64,000 nucleotides of DNA from Prochlorococcus sp. AG-363-O15 (GCA_003278255.1 QCFZ01000001.1:1-64000); one strand, 5' to 3'. Shown: positions 18,670 through 29,485, numbered from the stretch's first letter. Notes: generated by a model from the sequence alone, not told the origin. Numbers and translations: made by a program.

Positions 18670-19756
18670 CTCTATTATTAATATTTTTAATAATCCAAGA
18701 CTCAACACGCTTAGCAAATGCTTCCTTTGAGGCAAATCTCTCCACCCATTTCCGGCAAGCACTTCTATTTATTTCTTCCACTCGAGAAACAGCAGAAGTC
18801 ATAGCGCGAATATCATCAGGAGGAACCAACCAACCTGTCACACCAGAGGTAATTAATTCACCTGGTCCCCCTCTATCATATGCAATTACAGGTACACCAC
18901 AAGCCATAGCTTCAACTACAACATTTCCATACGCTTCATTCCATTTTGGTGTATTAAGTAACACTCGACAGGATCCCAATTGCTTCTGTAACTCTGAAGT
19001 AATTAAAAATCCACGCCAATCAATTGTTCCTTGTGGGGCAGAGTTCTCTATTGCAGATGCATAATCAGAATCTTCAATCAATCCCCAAACAACCAAACGA
19101 TCCTCCAAAGCAGCTGCAACTGCAACCGCATCCTCTAATCCTTTCTCAGGAGCAATTCTGCCAGCCCAGCCAATCGGTCCTTCTTCTTTTAGTTGTACTT
19201 GATAAAGTCCTAAATCAAAGCCATTCCCTACAACAATTGGATCACTATTTAACGAATAATCTTGAGCCTGTCGCTGAGTATGAAATGCAAATCTAGAAGG
19301 ATTTAAACAAGCTACCTCGCTAATCAAACTTGTCATTGTATGAGAGACATGACCCATACTGATCAAATGAAAAAGATCAACCTGCACATGTTGAGTCAGC
19401 CAAATTGGTAACCAGTCATAACTAAAATTAAGTACTGCATCAGCAGTCTTTCCTAATTCAAGAGCTTCGTCCCACAAACGTGGCAAAACACCTTTATTGG
19501 GAATAATTACTGGGGCATCTACTAATTGATGCTGCCAACTGGGTTGATCAATACCTTTAATTGTCTTGATTTCAGCTTGAGCGCAACCTGTTGGCAGATC
19601 CGATCCATCCGGTGCAACAACAATTACTTTATGGCCTAAATCCAAAAGTCCCTTTATGAGCGAACTTAAAGTCAGTTCAACTCCCCCTCCCGCTCCACTA
19701 CCTAGATGTCCTATAGGTGTACTAACTAAAACCAGTTCTAATTGTGAATTAGTCAT
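18662..19756 (-). CDS. group 1 glycosyltransferase (GT4-like)
   Basis: A 364-aa cytoplasmic GT-B fold enzyme. The N-terminal GAGGGVELTLSSLIKGLLDLGH is the typical start of the acceptor domain. The C-terminal NEAYGNVVVEAMACGVPVIAYDRGGPGELI is the EX7E nucleotide-sugar motif. It is followed by GVTGWLVPPDDI. It probably adds a sugar to an envelope glycan or glycolipid. It overlaps both neighbours (4 bp with the DMT gene's end and 8 bp with the GT39 start), so the three form a tight minus-strand operon. Confidence 0.9.
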   Translation of the reverse strand: MTNSQLELVLVSTPIGHLGSGAGGGVELTLSSLIKGLLDLGHKVIVVAPDGSDLPTGCAQAEIKTIKGIDQPSWQHQLVDAPVIIPNKGVLPRLWDEALELGKTADAVLNFSYDWLPIWLTQHVQVDLFHLISMGHVSHTMTSLISEVACLNPSRFAFHTQRQAQDYSLNSDPIVVGNGFDLGLYQVQLKEEGPIGWAGRIAPEKGLEDAVAVAAALEDRLVVWGLIEDSDYASAIENSAPQGTIDWRGFLITSELQKQLGSCRVLLNTPKWNEAYGNVVVEAMACGVPVIAYDRGGPGELITSGVTGWLVPPDDIRAMTSAVSRVEEINRSACRKWVERFASKEAFAKRVESWIIKNINNRDE

Positions 19757-20715
19757 AGATCTGTTTCCTCTGACAATTCGTTGGTTGAACTATCAATAGG
19801 CATCCACAAACGACTACGTTGACTAACTAAAAAAACTGATATCAATACAAGAATTACTCCTATCCATTGCAATTGAGCAAGTCTTTCACCTAGCCACAAA
19901 CCTCCAGTAGCCAAAGCAAAGACTGGAGTTAAAAAAGCCAAAGTACTAAAACTTGTTATTTCTTCCCGATTAGCAAACCAAAAAAACAACCCATAAGCTA
20001 GCGCACTTCCAAAAAGGCTTGCATATGCCATTAAGCCCCATTCGTAAGGATTCCATTGGGGTATTAAAGACCAATTTTGATCAAACACATGCCAAATAAG
20101 TAATGGAATACTTCCAATCAACATGTGCCAACCAGTCACCGCAACAGGATCGCTTTCTTTGCAAGCAAAACGAATAAGAACAGTTCCTAAAGCCATTGCC
20201 AAAGCAGCAGCCAACATCCAAAGCTCTCCATGATTCCAAAGAAAATCAATAGAAGGGGATTCACCAAGCAATAGCCAATGGTTCAACAACTCAGGAGGCG
20301 ACCCTAAGCAAATAATTCCTACCAACCCAAGCATCAAACCAATCCAACCAATTGGGTTAATTTCATTTCCAAAAAGAGTTCTGGCCAAAAGAGCAACTAT
20401 TAATGGCTGAGAGTCAATAAGAACCGAACCAAGTCCCGCTCCGGTTTCCACTAGACCCTTTGCAAGAAACATTTGAAAAAGACTTGCATCAATTGCTGTA
20501 AAAACAAAAAACCAAACCAAATCACCAGATGCAATAAACAAACTTCTCCCCAGCAATGGCACAGCAATTAACAATGCCAATCCCGCTGGAAAAAGCCGCA
20601 AGCAAGCAACTAGCAAAGGCCCCCCAGAGGTCACTAACGGTGCCATCGCTGCCATTGCTGTGCCCCACAAAGCAAATGGCAAAACCATTAGGAACCATTG
20701 CCGAAGTGAAATCAT
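19753..20715 (-). CDS. DMT superfamily (EamA) transporter
   Basis: Ten-helix exporter of the drug/metabolite family with two EamA repeats. The first covers FALWGTAMAAMAPLVTSGGPLL to SPPELLNHW; the second covers LAMALGTVLIRFACKESDP to GVILVLISVFLVSQR. The start is ATG at 20715 (MISLRQWFLMVLP), because the track's longer start has no hydrophobic character and overlaps sppA. The substrate is unknown. It is the promoter-proximal gene of the glycosyltransferase operon. Confidence 0.88.
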   Translation of the reverse strand: MISLRQWFLMVLPFALWGTAMAAMAPLVTSGGPLLVACLRLFPAGLALLIAVPLLGRSLFIASGDLVWFFVFTAIDASLFQMFLAKGLVETGAGLGSVLIDSQPLIVALLARTLFGNEINPIGWIGLMLGLVGIICLGSPPELLNHWLLLGESPSIDFLWNHGELWMLAAALAMALGTVLIRFACKESDPVAVTGWHMLIGSIPLLIWHVFDQNWSLIPQWNPYEWGLMAYASLFGSALAYGLFFWFANREEITSFSTLAFLTPVFALATGGLWLGERLAQLQWIGVILVLISVFLVSQRSRLWMPIDSSTNELSEETDL

Positions 20716-20768
20716 GAGGTCATTTAGCGGTCTCCTTTTTAAGATTCGGAGATATTCGCAAAAAAGGA

Positions 20769-21581
20769 ATGATCTGGCCCTTGCGCCGCAAGTCTCGAAG
20801 ACGGATGGCAAGAATCAACATTGAGGGGCCAATTACTGGAACCACAAGGAAGATTGTGCTCAAAGCTCTCAAACAGGTTGAGGAGAGAGAGTTCCCTGCC
20901 CTATTACTTCGCATAGACAGTCCTGGTGGAACAGTTGGTGACAGCCAAGAAATTCATAGCGCAGTTTTGAGACTGCGCGAAAAGGGATGTCGAGTAGTCG
21001 CAAGCTTCGGGAATGTTTCTGCATCAGGAGGTATTTATTTGGGTGTTGCTGCTGAAAAAATAGTCGCAAACCCTGGATCCATAACTGGATCTATTGGAGT
21101 GATACTCCGTGGAAACAACCTTTCCAAATTGCTTGAAAGGATAGGGATCCAGTTTGAAACTGTAAAAAGTGGCCCTTATAAAGATATCCTTTCTCCTGAC
21201 CGTTCTCTAACTAAAGAAGAAAGAGATTTACTTCAAGCTCTCATAAATAGTAGTTATGAACAATTTGTAACGGCTGTCTCTGAAGGGCGGCAATTAAGTA
21301 TTGAAGAAGTAAAAAGTTTTGCAGACGGGAGGGTTTTTACAGGGGCGCAAGCCAAAGAAATTGGATTAGTTGATGAACTAGGTGATGAAGAAGATGCAAG
21401 GCGATTGGCAGCAAAATTGGCAGACTTAGATGAAAGCAAAGCTCAACTAGTGACTCTGGGTCGCCAAAAGAAAAAACTATTGGGATTTCTCCCAGGAGGC
21501 AAAATTCTTTCTTCTCTCATAGATTTTGTTGATCTAGAACTGGCCAACCAAGCACAAATCCTTTGGCTCTTCAGGCCTTAA
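20769..21581 (+). CDS. sppA: signal peptide peptidase SppA-like S49 protease
   Basis: Short-form SppA of 270 aa, a Ser/Lys membrane-associated protease that degrades cleaved signal peptides. Motifs are LLLRIDSPGGTVGDSQEI, the nucleophile region NVSASGGIYLGVAA, and the likely base lysine in SGPYKDILSPDR. There is no strong N-terminal membrane segment beyond a basic start, which is common in short cyanobacterial forms. It is followed after 3 bp by aroH. Confidence 0.92.
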   Translation: MIWPLRRKSRRRMARINIEGPITGTTRKIVLKALKQVEEREFPALLLRIDSPGGTVGDSQEIHSAVLRLREKGCRVVASFGNVSASGGIYLGVAAEKIVANPGSITGSIGVILRGNNLSKLLERIGIQFETVKSGPYKDILSPDRSLTKEERDLLQALINSSYEQFVTAVSEGRQLSIEEVKSFADGRVFTGAQAKEIGLVDELGDEEDARRLAAKLADLDESKAQLVTLGRQKKKLLGFLPGGKILSSLIDFVDLELANQAQILWLFRP

Positions 21582-21584
21582 GAA

Positions 21585-21974
21585 ATGGCCTTTCAAAACA
21601 AAAACTTCAAGTTGCAAGGTTTAAGAGGAGCAACCACCAGTGCAGAAAATTCGGTTAAAGCTATAGAGGCCGCAGTCACTGAACTCGTCTCAGAGTTGGT
21701 TAATCGAAATAATCTTCAGCCTGAGCAAATTATTTCAATTACTTTTTCTGTGACAAATGATCTAAACGCATGTTTTCCTGCAGCCATAGCAAGAAAACAT
21801 GGAGGTTGGAGCGAGGTGGCTTTGCTTGACTGTCAACAAATGACTGTAATAGGAGACTTAAAACATTGCATTCGCATACTTGCTCATGTTTGGCTCCCTA
21901 ATGATCAAATACCTCAGCATCCCTATCTAGGAGAAGCAAAATTGCTTCGTCCTGATAGATCAACAAAAAACTGA
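21585..21974 (+). CDS. aroH: chorismate mutase, AroH class
   Basis: Converts chorismate to prephenate for phenylalanine and tyrosine synthesis. The 129 aa match the monofunctional AroH trimer type: LRGATTSAENSVKAI near the N-terminus with the catalytic arginine, SITFSVTNDLNACFPA, and a C-terminal RVLAH-like RILAHVWLP. It is cotranscribed with sppA. Confidence 0.95.
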   Translation: MAFQNKNFKLQGLRGATTSAENSVKAIEAAVTELVSELVNRNNLQPEQIISITFSVTNDLNACFPAAIARKHGGWSEVALLDCQQMTVIGDLKHCIRILAHVWLPNDQIPQHPYLGEAKLLRPDRSTKN

Positions 21975-22077
21975 CACCTCTATCTCCGGCCCAAGTCTCA
22001 TCCTTAAGTCCACAAAGAGAAGGAAAATCATCACAATTTCAGATTCATAGTCACTTCCACCTCATCCTTGGTTAAAA

Positions 22078-22656
22078 ATGGTTAAATCTCGTTCCTGGTT
22101 TCAACTAAACAAAATCAAGTCAATTGGACTTAGTGCAGGAATTATTGCGACATGTCTAATCTTTGATGGAAACAAGCCCAAAGCGTCTCTAGCTAATTCT
22201 TTGATGGAATTTAGATGGGAAAATATCGGAAACTATAGAAAACTTTATTACTCTCAAAGCTCAAAGGAGAAAAGAGATAGGGCCACTTACTATCTAGTAA
22301 TGAGACCCACTGATAGAAAAACCGCAATACTCAAATTAACTATTAAAATGCCAGAACATTTCGACGCTCGAATAACTCCCAAAAATCTAACTCTATGCAA
22401 AGTAACAATTGGAGGAATGCTTTCCAAGACAAAGTGCGAAGAAAAAATTCCTGCGATTTTTGAAATAGCCAAAAATCAATCCGAAATAGAAATCTTCCCT
22501 GAAAGGCCCATCCCCGTTAACGACGGATATGCAGTTGTGATGAAGATCTTCAACCCAAACAAAGCAGGAATGTTCCAAATAAATGCTATGGCTCAAGCTC
22601 CTGGAGACATACCTGTATCTGGCTATTTAGGAAGCTGGAATATCGATATCGAATGA
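22078..22656 (+). CDS. DUF2808 exported protein
   Basis: A 192-aa member of DUF2808, a cyanobacterial family of unknown function. After a basic N-terminus there is a hydrophobic stretch (IGLSAGIIATCLIFDG) that could be a signal peptide ending near KASLAN. The mature part is beta-rich (YYLVMRPTDRKTAILKLTI), with two cysteines (LTLCKVTI and TKCEEKIP). Gene order next to rpmH-rnpA is the usual one for picocyanobacteria. Confidence 0.8.
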   Translation: MVKSRSWFQLNKIKSIGLSAGIIATCLIFDGNKPKASLANSLMEFRWENIGNYRKLYYSQSSKEKRDRATYYLVMRPTDRKTAILKLTIKMPEHFDARITPKNLTLCKVTIGGMLSKTKCEEKIPAIFEIAKNQSEIEIFPERPIPVNDGYAVVMKIFNPNKAGMFQINAMAQAPGDIPVSGYLGSWNIDIE

Positions 22657-22703
22657 ACTGATAAATTAATCCTCTAATGAAGGCCTAATGGCTTAGCAGA
22701 TCA

Positions 22704-22841
22704 ATGACTAAAAGAACCCTTGGAGGAACCAGCCGAAAAAGGAAAAGAGTCTCTGGATTCCGAGTACGTATGCGAACTCATACAGGTCGTAGAGTTATTC
22801 GCTGTCGCAGAAAACGCGGCAGAGCAAGACTTGCTGTCTAA
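22704..22841 (+). CDS. rpmH: 50S ribosomal protein L34
   Basis: A 45-aa basic protein missing from the supplied ORF track because it is short. Translation from ATG at 22704 gives [19 protein letters not shown], then [21 protein letters not shown] and a stop at 22839. This is the L34 pattern. It lies directly upstream of rnpA, the classic rpmH-rnpA order. The track's 22720..22929 ORF is an out-of-frame shadow. Confidence 0.97.
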   Translation: MTKRTLGGTSRKRKRVSGFRVRMRTHTGRRVIRCRRKRGRARLAV

Positions 22842-22901
22842 AATTAAACTCGCAAAAACTAGTTTTCCAACTGATCAATTCCCAAAACAAGGCCTAGGAC
22901 A

Positions 22902-23288
22902 ATGGTTTTGCCTAAACCAATGCGGCTAAAAGGCCATAGATGTTTTGACCATCTTCATAGATCAGGTGTTAGATATCAGGGTCCTTCAATGGTTTTAAAA
23001 GTTGCCAAAGCAAATCCCAAATTAATTAGATCTCATAAAAGAGATCAAAATCCCACTGCCTGCAAATGTGCAGTTGCAATCAGCAACAAGGTAAGCAAGA
23101 AAGCAGTAGTTAGAAATCGCCTAAGACGTCTTTTCCACCAGCATTTACGGCTGAGATTGTCCTCAGAGCCTCAACGCGGCAATAACTGGGCTTTGATAAG
23201 CCTTAAACCAAATTCATCTAAAAAAGAATTAAATCCATTACTTGAAGAATGCGACAAATTACTTCGAGAGGCAGGATTAGTTAAATGA
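22902..23288 (+). CDS. rnpA: ribonuclease P protein component
   Basis: Protein subunit of RNase P, which trims tRNA 5' leaders, 128 aa. The family's basic RNR motif appears as AVVRNRLRRLFHQHLR. The N-terminus is typical (MRLKGHRCFDHLHRSGVRYQG). The start used is ATG at 22902; an in-frame ATG six codons on is also possible. It overlaps the next gene by ATGA. Confidence 0.95.
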   Translation: MVLPKPMRLKGHRCFDHLHRSGVRYQGPSMVLKVAKANPKLIRSHKRDQNPTACKCAVAISNKVSKKAVVRNRLRRLFHQHLRLRLSSEPQRGNNWALISLKPNSSKKELNPLLEECDKLLREAGLVK

Positions 23289-23692
23289 AATCCAGCACTG
23301 AAGAGATTTTTTATGAGGGTGGCCCAGCTAAGGGAGATCTATTCCTGAATCTTCTAGCTGGTTTAACCCTGATAGGTCTCCCCTTTACCTTTGGAGCTGT
23401 TGTAAGGGCTCTATGGTTACGTTTCAAGATAACCAGTCGACGAATTTCTGTTACTGGAGGATGGCTAGGCCGTGACAAAACCCAAGTGGTTTATAGCCAA
23501 ATCAACGAAGTGAGAGCGGTACCAAGGGGATTGGGATCCTATGGAGACATGGTTCTTGTTTTAAAAGATGGAGCAAGACTTGAAATGCGTTCAATACCTC
23601 GCTTTAGGGACACAGAAAAGTACATAATTGGACAGATGAGTTCTCGAAACGAAAAAAGCTCTCCTCAAAATGTCCAAGGCTTCGCACCCTGA
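23285..23692 (+). CDS. bacterial PH domain (bPH_2) membrane protein
   Basis: A 135-aa protein with a hydrophobic hairpin at residues 18-43 (LFLNLLAGLTLIGLPFTFGAV). A YdbT/YdbS-type PH domain follows: FKITSRRISVTGGWLGRDKTQVVYSQI, then DMVLVLKDGARLEMRSIPR. It sits between rnpA and yidC, a conserved cyanobacterial position. A role in membrane protein biogenesis is only a guess. Its start overlaps the rnpA stop. Confidence 0.8.
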   Translation: MKSSTEEIFYEGGPAKGDLFLNLLAGLTLIGLPFTFGAVVRALWLRFKITSRRISVTGGWLGRDKTQVVYSQINEVRAVPRGLGSYGDMVLVLKDGARLEMRSIPRFRDTEKYIIGQMSSRNEKSSPQNVQGFAP

Positions 23693-23776
23693 TTAAAATC
23701 TTCAGGTTTGTGAGACAACACCACTAGTGCTGTTGCAAACTAGCCCTAACTTTCCCTTTATTCTCAACTAGTAAAA

Positions 23777-24919
23777 GTGATCGGGTACATCTCTGACAAT
23801 CTGCTTATCCCGATCCTAGATTTTTTCTATGGATTGGTTCCAAGCTATGGCTTAGCAATCGTTGCCCTAACAATTGTTATAAGACTTGCATTGTTCCCTC
23901 TCAGCGCAGGGTCAATACGCAGCGCTCGTCGCATGCGCATAGCACAACCAGTAATGCAAAAGCGACAAGCAGAAATCAAAAGCAGATATGCAAATAACCC
24001 TCAAAAGCAGCAAGAAGAACTTGGAAAACTAATGAATGAATTTGGCAGTCCACTCTCTGGATGCCTACCTCTATTAGTTCAAATGCCGATACTCTTTGCT
24101 CTTTTTGCAACTCTTCGAGGATCACCTTTTGCAGATGTCCCTTATTTGATCAATCTAAAAGTTCTTCCTTCAGATCAAATAGCAGCTGTAGAACCCAAAC
24201 CATTTACCAGCCCTAGGCATTCGATCTTTGTAACAGAAACCAACCATGTGCCAGTTGTAGCTTCTCTTCCTGGAGGGACAAAAATTGGAACAGGTGAATC
24301 AGTAAAAATCAATCTTCAAACTCTTTCAGGTGAAACTTTTAGTAGTGTTCTCTCAAAATATGACAATGGAGCAAAATTCAATCCTGTTTGGAAAGTCACA
24401 AAGGGAGAAGATTTAGTAAAGGTAACTTCTGATGGAACTGTTAAAGCTCTATCAACTGGAGATGCAACTATTGAAGGAAAGATTCCTGGATTAGCTGCAA
24501 AAAGTGGATTCTTATTCATCAAAGCACTTGGTCAAGTAGGTTTTTATGTTGATGGAAATATCAATTGGGATATAGCAATTCTTGTAGGAGGGTTTGGTTT
24601 AACTTTATTAGTTTCACAAGTACTTTCAGGCAGAGGCATGCCTGCAAACCCTCAACAATCCACTGCAAATAAAATTACTCCAATAATGATCACTGGGATG
24701 TTTCTATTTTTCCCTTTACCGGCAGGAGTTCTCTTGTATATGGTCATTGCAAATATCTTCCAAGCCCTCCAGACATTCTTACTTAGTAGAGAAGCATTGC
24801 CAGATAATTTGCAGAAAATACTAGATCAACAAATTGCTCAAAAAGCCTCACCTGAATTAGCATCACCTAATTCAATTTCTTCAGATCGCTTACCATTTGA
24901 ACCTAAAAGCGGAAAATAG
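23777..24919 (+). CDS. yidC: membrane protein insertase YidC/Alb3 with inserted Ig-like segment
   Basis: Inserts proteins into the cytoplasmic and thylakoid membranes, 380 aa from a GTG start. The first conserved block is [20 protein letters not shown], and the second is [23 protein letters not shown]. The later helices are [15 protein letters not shown] and [22 protein letters not shown]. Between the second and third core helices lies an extra segment (about residues 136-252). It reads like a bacterial Ig-like (Big_2) fold: [20 protein letters not shown] followed by [11 protein letters not shown]. It is upstream of the broken yceD. Confidence 0.95.
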   Translation: MIGYISDNLLIPILDFFYGLVPSYGLAIVALTIVIRLALFPLSAGSIRSARRMRIAQPVMQKRQAEIKSRYANNPQKQQEELGKLMNEFGSPLSGCLPLLVQMPILFALFATLRGSPFADVPYLINLKVLPSDQIAAVEPKPFTSPRHSIFVTETNHVPVVASLPGGTKIGTGESVKINLQTLSGETFSSVLSKYDNGAKFNPVWKVTKGEDLVKVTSDGTVKALSTGDATIEGKIPGLAAKSGFLFIKALGQVGFYVDGNINWDIAILVGGFGLTLLVSQVLSGRGMPANPQQSTANKITPIMITGMFLFFPLPAGVLLYMVIANIFQALQTFLLSREALPDNLQKILDQQIAQKASPELASPNSISSDRLPFEPKSGK

Positions 24920-25434
24920 TTTCGGGCTTACAAGCAATTCCATTAAAGGGATTGAAAGCCCTATCGTCGTCCATGAAAGATTGGAATTTAAATGGCTACA
25001 TGGACAATCTCCTTACTCTTACTCCTCTTAAAGGAACCCTCTCAGCTAAACATCAAGGAAAAGCTCTATTTGTAAAAGGAAATGTAAATACTATTGCAAG
25101 TCTTTGTTGTGATAGGTGACTAGGAGGTTTCAACAAAAAAGATCAAATGCTATGCCGAAGAATTGATATGGATCGGAACAAATGATCAATCAACAAAGGG
25201 AAATTTTATCAAACATATTAATTATATGGATGACTTAATGGAATATATCGCACCTTTTGGGAACTTTGAGCCAGAGCAATGGGTATTTGAGCAAATTAGT
25301 TTAAGAATGCCTTTATTAAATATCTGTAGTCTGGAATGCCCAGGTCCAGATCATCGTTACCCTGAAGGTCTTAATGATCTTGTTAACCAGAAATCAATCA
25401 AAATGGGTTCATTCGATCCTCTTTGGACCTAACT
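24916..25434 (+). pseudogene. yceD: YceD/DUF177 family protein, disrupted
   Basis: Translation after yidC gives LQAIPLKGLKALSSSMKDW, then VNTIASLCCDR, which is YceD-like. The frame then meets TGA at 25117-25119, where the second cysteine of the CxxC-like pair is expected. A six-A run at 25135-25140 shifts the frame by +1. In the new frame the reading continues KCYAEELIWIG to NICSLECPGPDHRYPEG and stops after SFDPLWT. The conserved N-terminus also lacks an ATG, GTG or TTG upstream. The track lists only the downstream part (25163..25432). YceD is linked to 23S rRNA/L32 biogenesis elsewhere. The lesions look like a pseudogene unless they are sequencing errors. Confidence 0.82.
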
Positions 25435-25452
25435 AAAAAAATTGCTTTAGCC

Positions 25453-26976
25453 ATGGAAAGCTGGGAAAACCATCTAGACCTTTTAATTCGAGCAAGAACT
25501 CCTTTGATATGGATTCGGAGTGGTGAAGAGGAACGAGTTGAATTTTTAATTGGTCAAGCAGCCTCAAGGCTCCAATCAAGACGCTTTGCCTCTTGGGACT
25601 TTATTGATGGACTAAAAGGTGTTCTTAACTCAGAAGGCCTTGCTGCAAGACAACCTATGGCTGTCTTGCAATGGCTTCAAAAACTTGATGCAAATAATCC
25701 CACCATTCTTCTAGTAAAAGATTTTCATCGTTTTTGTGATGATGCCGGAATTGCTCGAATGCTGAGAAATCTCTCAACACAATTAAGACAATTACCTCAC
25801 ACAGTCGTACTTTCCACAGGCACTTGGTCTCCACCTAATGATCTTGATGATGCTTTGACAATCCTTGACTTACCTCTGCCTCAAGAACCTCAACTAAAAA
25901 AACTTCTCAGCAAAATCGCAGAGGCAAGTGGCAGTCCTCTTAAAAAAGAAGTTTTAGAAGAACTCACCCATGCTTGTAGTGGATTGAGTGAAGCAAGAGT
26001 TAGACAAGTCGCTGCTAGAGCTCTGGCTCAGCGCGGCCAAATGGGACTTGAAGATCTTGCAGAAGTGCTGGAAGAAAAAAGACAAAGCGTTGCTCGTAGC
26101 GAAGTTCTTGAATACTGCGAAACCCATGCCACACCAGCTGATATTGGAGGTTTAGATGCATTAAAAGCTTGGCTGGATCAACGTCATCAAGCTTTTTCTG
26201 ACGAAGCACGTAATTTCGGCCTTCCTCTCCCCAGAGGAGTATTACTGGTAGGTCCCCAAGGCACAGGCAAGTCTCTAACTGCCAAAGCAATAGCGCACAG
26301 CTGGTCAATGCCTCTTCTGAGACTTGATGTGGGCCGTCTTTTTGCCGGACTTGTAGGAGCAAGTGAAGCAAGAACTAGAGAAACTATTCAATGTGCTGAA
26401 GCAATGGCACCTTGTGTTCTATGGATAGACGAAATAGATAAAGGTTTTGGAGGAGATGCAAGAAGTGATGGAGGCACAAGTCAAAGAGTCCTTGCAAACG
26501 TACTTACATGGATGGCAGAAAAAACTTCAGCTGTTTTTGTAGTTGCTACAGCCAATGGAATAGAACGACTACCTGGAGAATTACTACGCAAAGGACGCTT
26601 TGATGAAATATTTTTGCTTGATCTACCTTCTACGGAAGAAAGATTCAGCATCCTTCAACTTCACATCCAACAACGAAGACCAAACTTAAAAGTTGCATTG
26701 TCCACAGTAGTTGATAGAACTATTGGTTTTTCTGGGGCCGAACTCGAACAAACTGTTATAGAAGGAATGCATTTTGCCTTCGCAGAACGTCGAGAGCTAG
26801 AAGAAACTGATTTAATTCTTGCCGCAACTCAATTGGTGCCTTTATCCAGAACAGCAAAAGAACAGCTCCAGTCCCTAAAGGAATGGTCAGCTGGCGGAAG
26901 AGCCAGGCCAGCCTCAATAATGTTAAGTAAGTCACTAAAGACAGATCCCGAATTCGGAAGCCAAGAAAATTTTTAA
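25453..26976 (+). CDS. ycf46: Ycf46-type AAA+ ATPase
   Basis: About 508 aa. The N-terminal domain (residues 1-230, MESWENHLDLLIRARTPLIW) is the Ycf46-specific part, followed by a AAA+ module. Walker A is GPQGTGKSLTAKA, Walker B CVLWIDEIDKGFGGD, and the sensor/arginine-finger region VVATANGIERLPGELLRKGRFDE. Cyanobacterial and algal-plastid Ycf46 has been linked to photosynthesis and inorganic carbon use. I chose ATG at 25453; the track's TTG at 25423 overlaps the yceD remnant. Confidence 0.93.
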   Translation: MESWENHLDLLIRARTPLIWIRSGEEERVEFLIGQAASRLQSRRFASWDFIDGLKGVLNSEGLAARQPMAVLQWLQKLDANNPTILLVKDFHRFCDDAGIARMLRNLSTQLRQLPHTVVLSTGTWSPPNDLDDALTILDLPLPQEPQLKKLLSKIAEASGSPLKKEVLEELTHACSGLSEARVRQVAARALAQRGQMGLEDLAEVLEEKRQSVARSEVLEYCETHATPADIGGLDALKAWLDQRHQAFSDEARNFGLPLPRGVLLVGPQGTGKSLTAKAIAHSWSMPLLRLDVGRLFAGLVGASEARTRETIQCAEAMAPCVLWIDEIDKGFGGDARSDGGTSQRVLANVLTWMAEKTSAVFVVATANGIERLPGELLRKGRFDEIFLLDLPSTEERFSILQLHIQQRRPNLKVALSTVVDRTIGFSGAELEQTVIEGMHFAFAERRELEETDLILAATQLVPLSRTAKEQLQSLKEWSAGGRARPASIMLSKSLKTDPEFGSQENF

Positions 26977-27085
26977 AATCCTAGTCATCATTCACATTTA
27001 CAGGCAGCATCCAAACCTGTGCAAATACAAAGTGCAGCCAATCAGGAACAAATTTGAGGATTTACATGAATAACACGTAGGCTGA

Positions 27086-28396
<1,311 letters not shown>

Positions 28397-28402
28397 ATTT
28401 TG

Positions 28403-29485
28403 ATGAACATACTTGCATCACTAACGGTCCTAGGATTTCTGATTCTTTTTCATGAAACAGGACATTTTTTGGCGGCTAGATTACAAGGTATCCGAGTAAA
28501 TGGCTTCTCAATTGGATTTGGTCCTGCTCTAATAAAAAAAGAAATTCAAGGTATAGATTTTGCTCTTAGAGCACTTCCATTAGGAGGATTCGTATCATTT
28601 CCAGATGATGAAAAAGATAACACTATTCCTAAAGATGACCCTGATCTCTTGAAAAATAGGCCTATAGCGCAAAGAGCTATAGTTATTTCTGCTGGAGTAC
28701 TGGCAAATCTTCTACTTGCATGGCTAATACTTTTCGGACAAGCAACTTTTATTGGCCTACCAAATCAGCCAGACCCTGGAGTTCTAGTTGTGTCAGTTCA
28801 GCGAGAAGAAGTTGCTGCAAATTCCGGATTAATGGCTGGAGACAGAATACTTAGTATAAATGGAACAAAGCTAGGTCGAGGACAAGAAGCTGTAAAAGTA
28901 TTAGTCCAAAAAATCCAAAGTTCTCCAGGCAATGAACTTAAACTTGAAAGAATGCGTGGCAACTCAAACGAAATATTAAAGATAACTCCTATTGAAAAAC
29001 AAGGCAATGGAAAAGTGGGTGCTCAATTACAACCTAATGTCACAGGTACCATTCGAAGAGCAACTAATCTAGGTGAAATTTTCAATCATGCTGACTCTCA
29101 ATTTTGGGATCTTCTAAATCGCACTATTAAGGGCTATGGAGGCTTAATAACGGATTTTGGATCCACTGCTCAACAATTAAGTGGTCCTGTAAAAATTGTA
29201 GAAATAGGAGCCCAACTTTCTGAACAGGGCGGCTCAGGGCTTATCCTTTTTGCCTCTTTAGTTTCAATAAATCTAGCCGTTCTAAATTCATTACCTCTTC
29301 CTCTTTTAGATGGTGGCCAACTAGTGCTTCTCTTATTGGAAGGAATAAGAGGGAAACCAATTCCTGAACGAGTTCAATTAGCATTCATGCAATCTGGATT
29401 TCTTTTACTTATTGGATTAAGTGTTGTTTTAATAATCCGCGACACCACTCAATTATCAATGGTGCAACAATTTATAAATCATTAA
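28403..29485 (+). CDS. rseP: RseP/site-2 protease family zinc metalloprotease
   Basis: Intramembrane metalloprotease of about 360 aa. The zinc site is LILFHETGHFLAARL (HExxH) in the first helix, and the second zinc ligand is in SLPLPLLDGGQL near the C-terminus. A PDZ domain lies around residues 125-195 (NSGLMAGDRILSINGTKLGRG). The substrate is unknown; anti-sigma factors and signal-peptide remnants are family precedents. ATG at 28403 is preferred over TTG at 28400. It is coupled to serS. Confidence 0.94.
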   Translation: MNILASLTVLGFLILFHETGHFLAARLQGIRVNGFSIGFGPALIKKEIQGIDFALRALPLGGFVSFPDDEKDNTIPKDDPDLLKNRPIAQRAIVISAGVLANLLLAWLILFGQATFIGLPNQPDPGVLVVSVQREEVAANSGLMAGDRILSINGTKLGRGQEAVKVLVQKIQSSPGNELKLERMRGNSNEILKITPIEKQGNGKVGAQLQPNVTGTIRRATNLGEIFNHADSQFWDLLNRTIKGYGGLITDFGSTAQQLSGPVKIVEIGAQLSEQGGSGLILFASLVSINLAVLNSLPLPLLDGGQLVLLLLEGIRGKPIPERVQLAFMQSGFLLLIGLSVVLIIRDTTQLSMVQQFINH

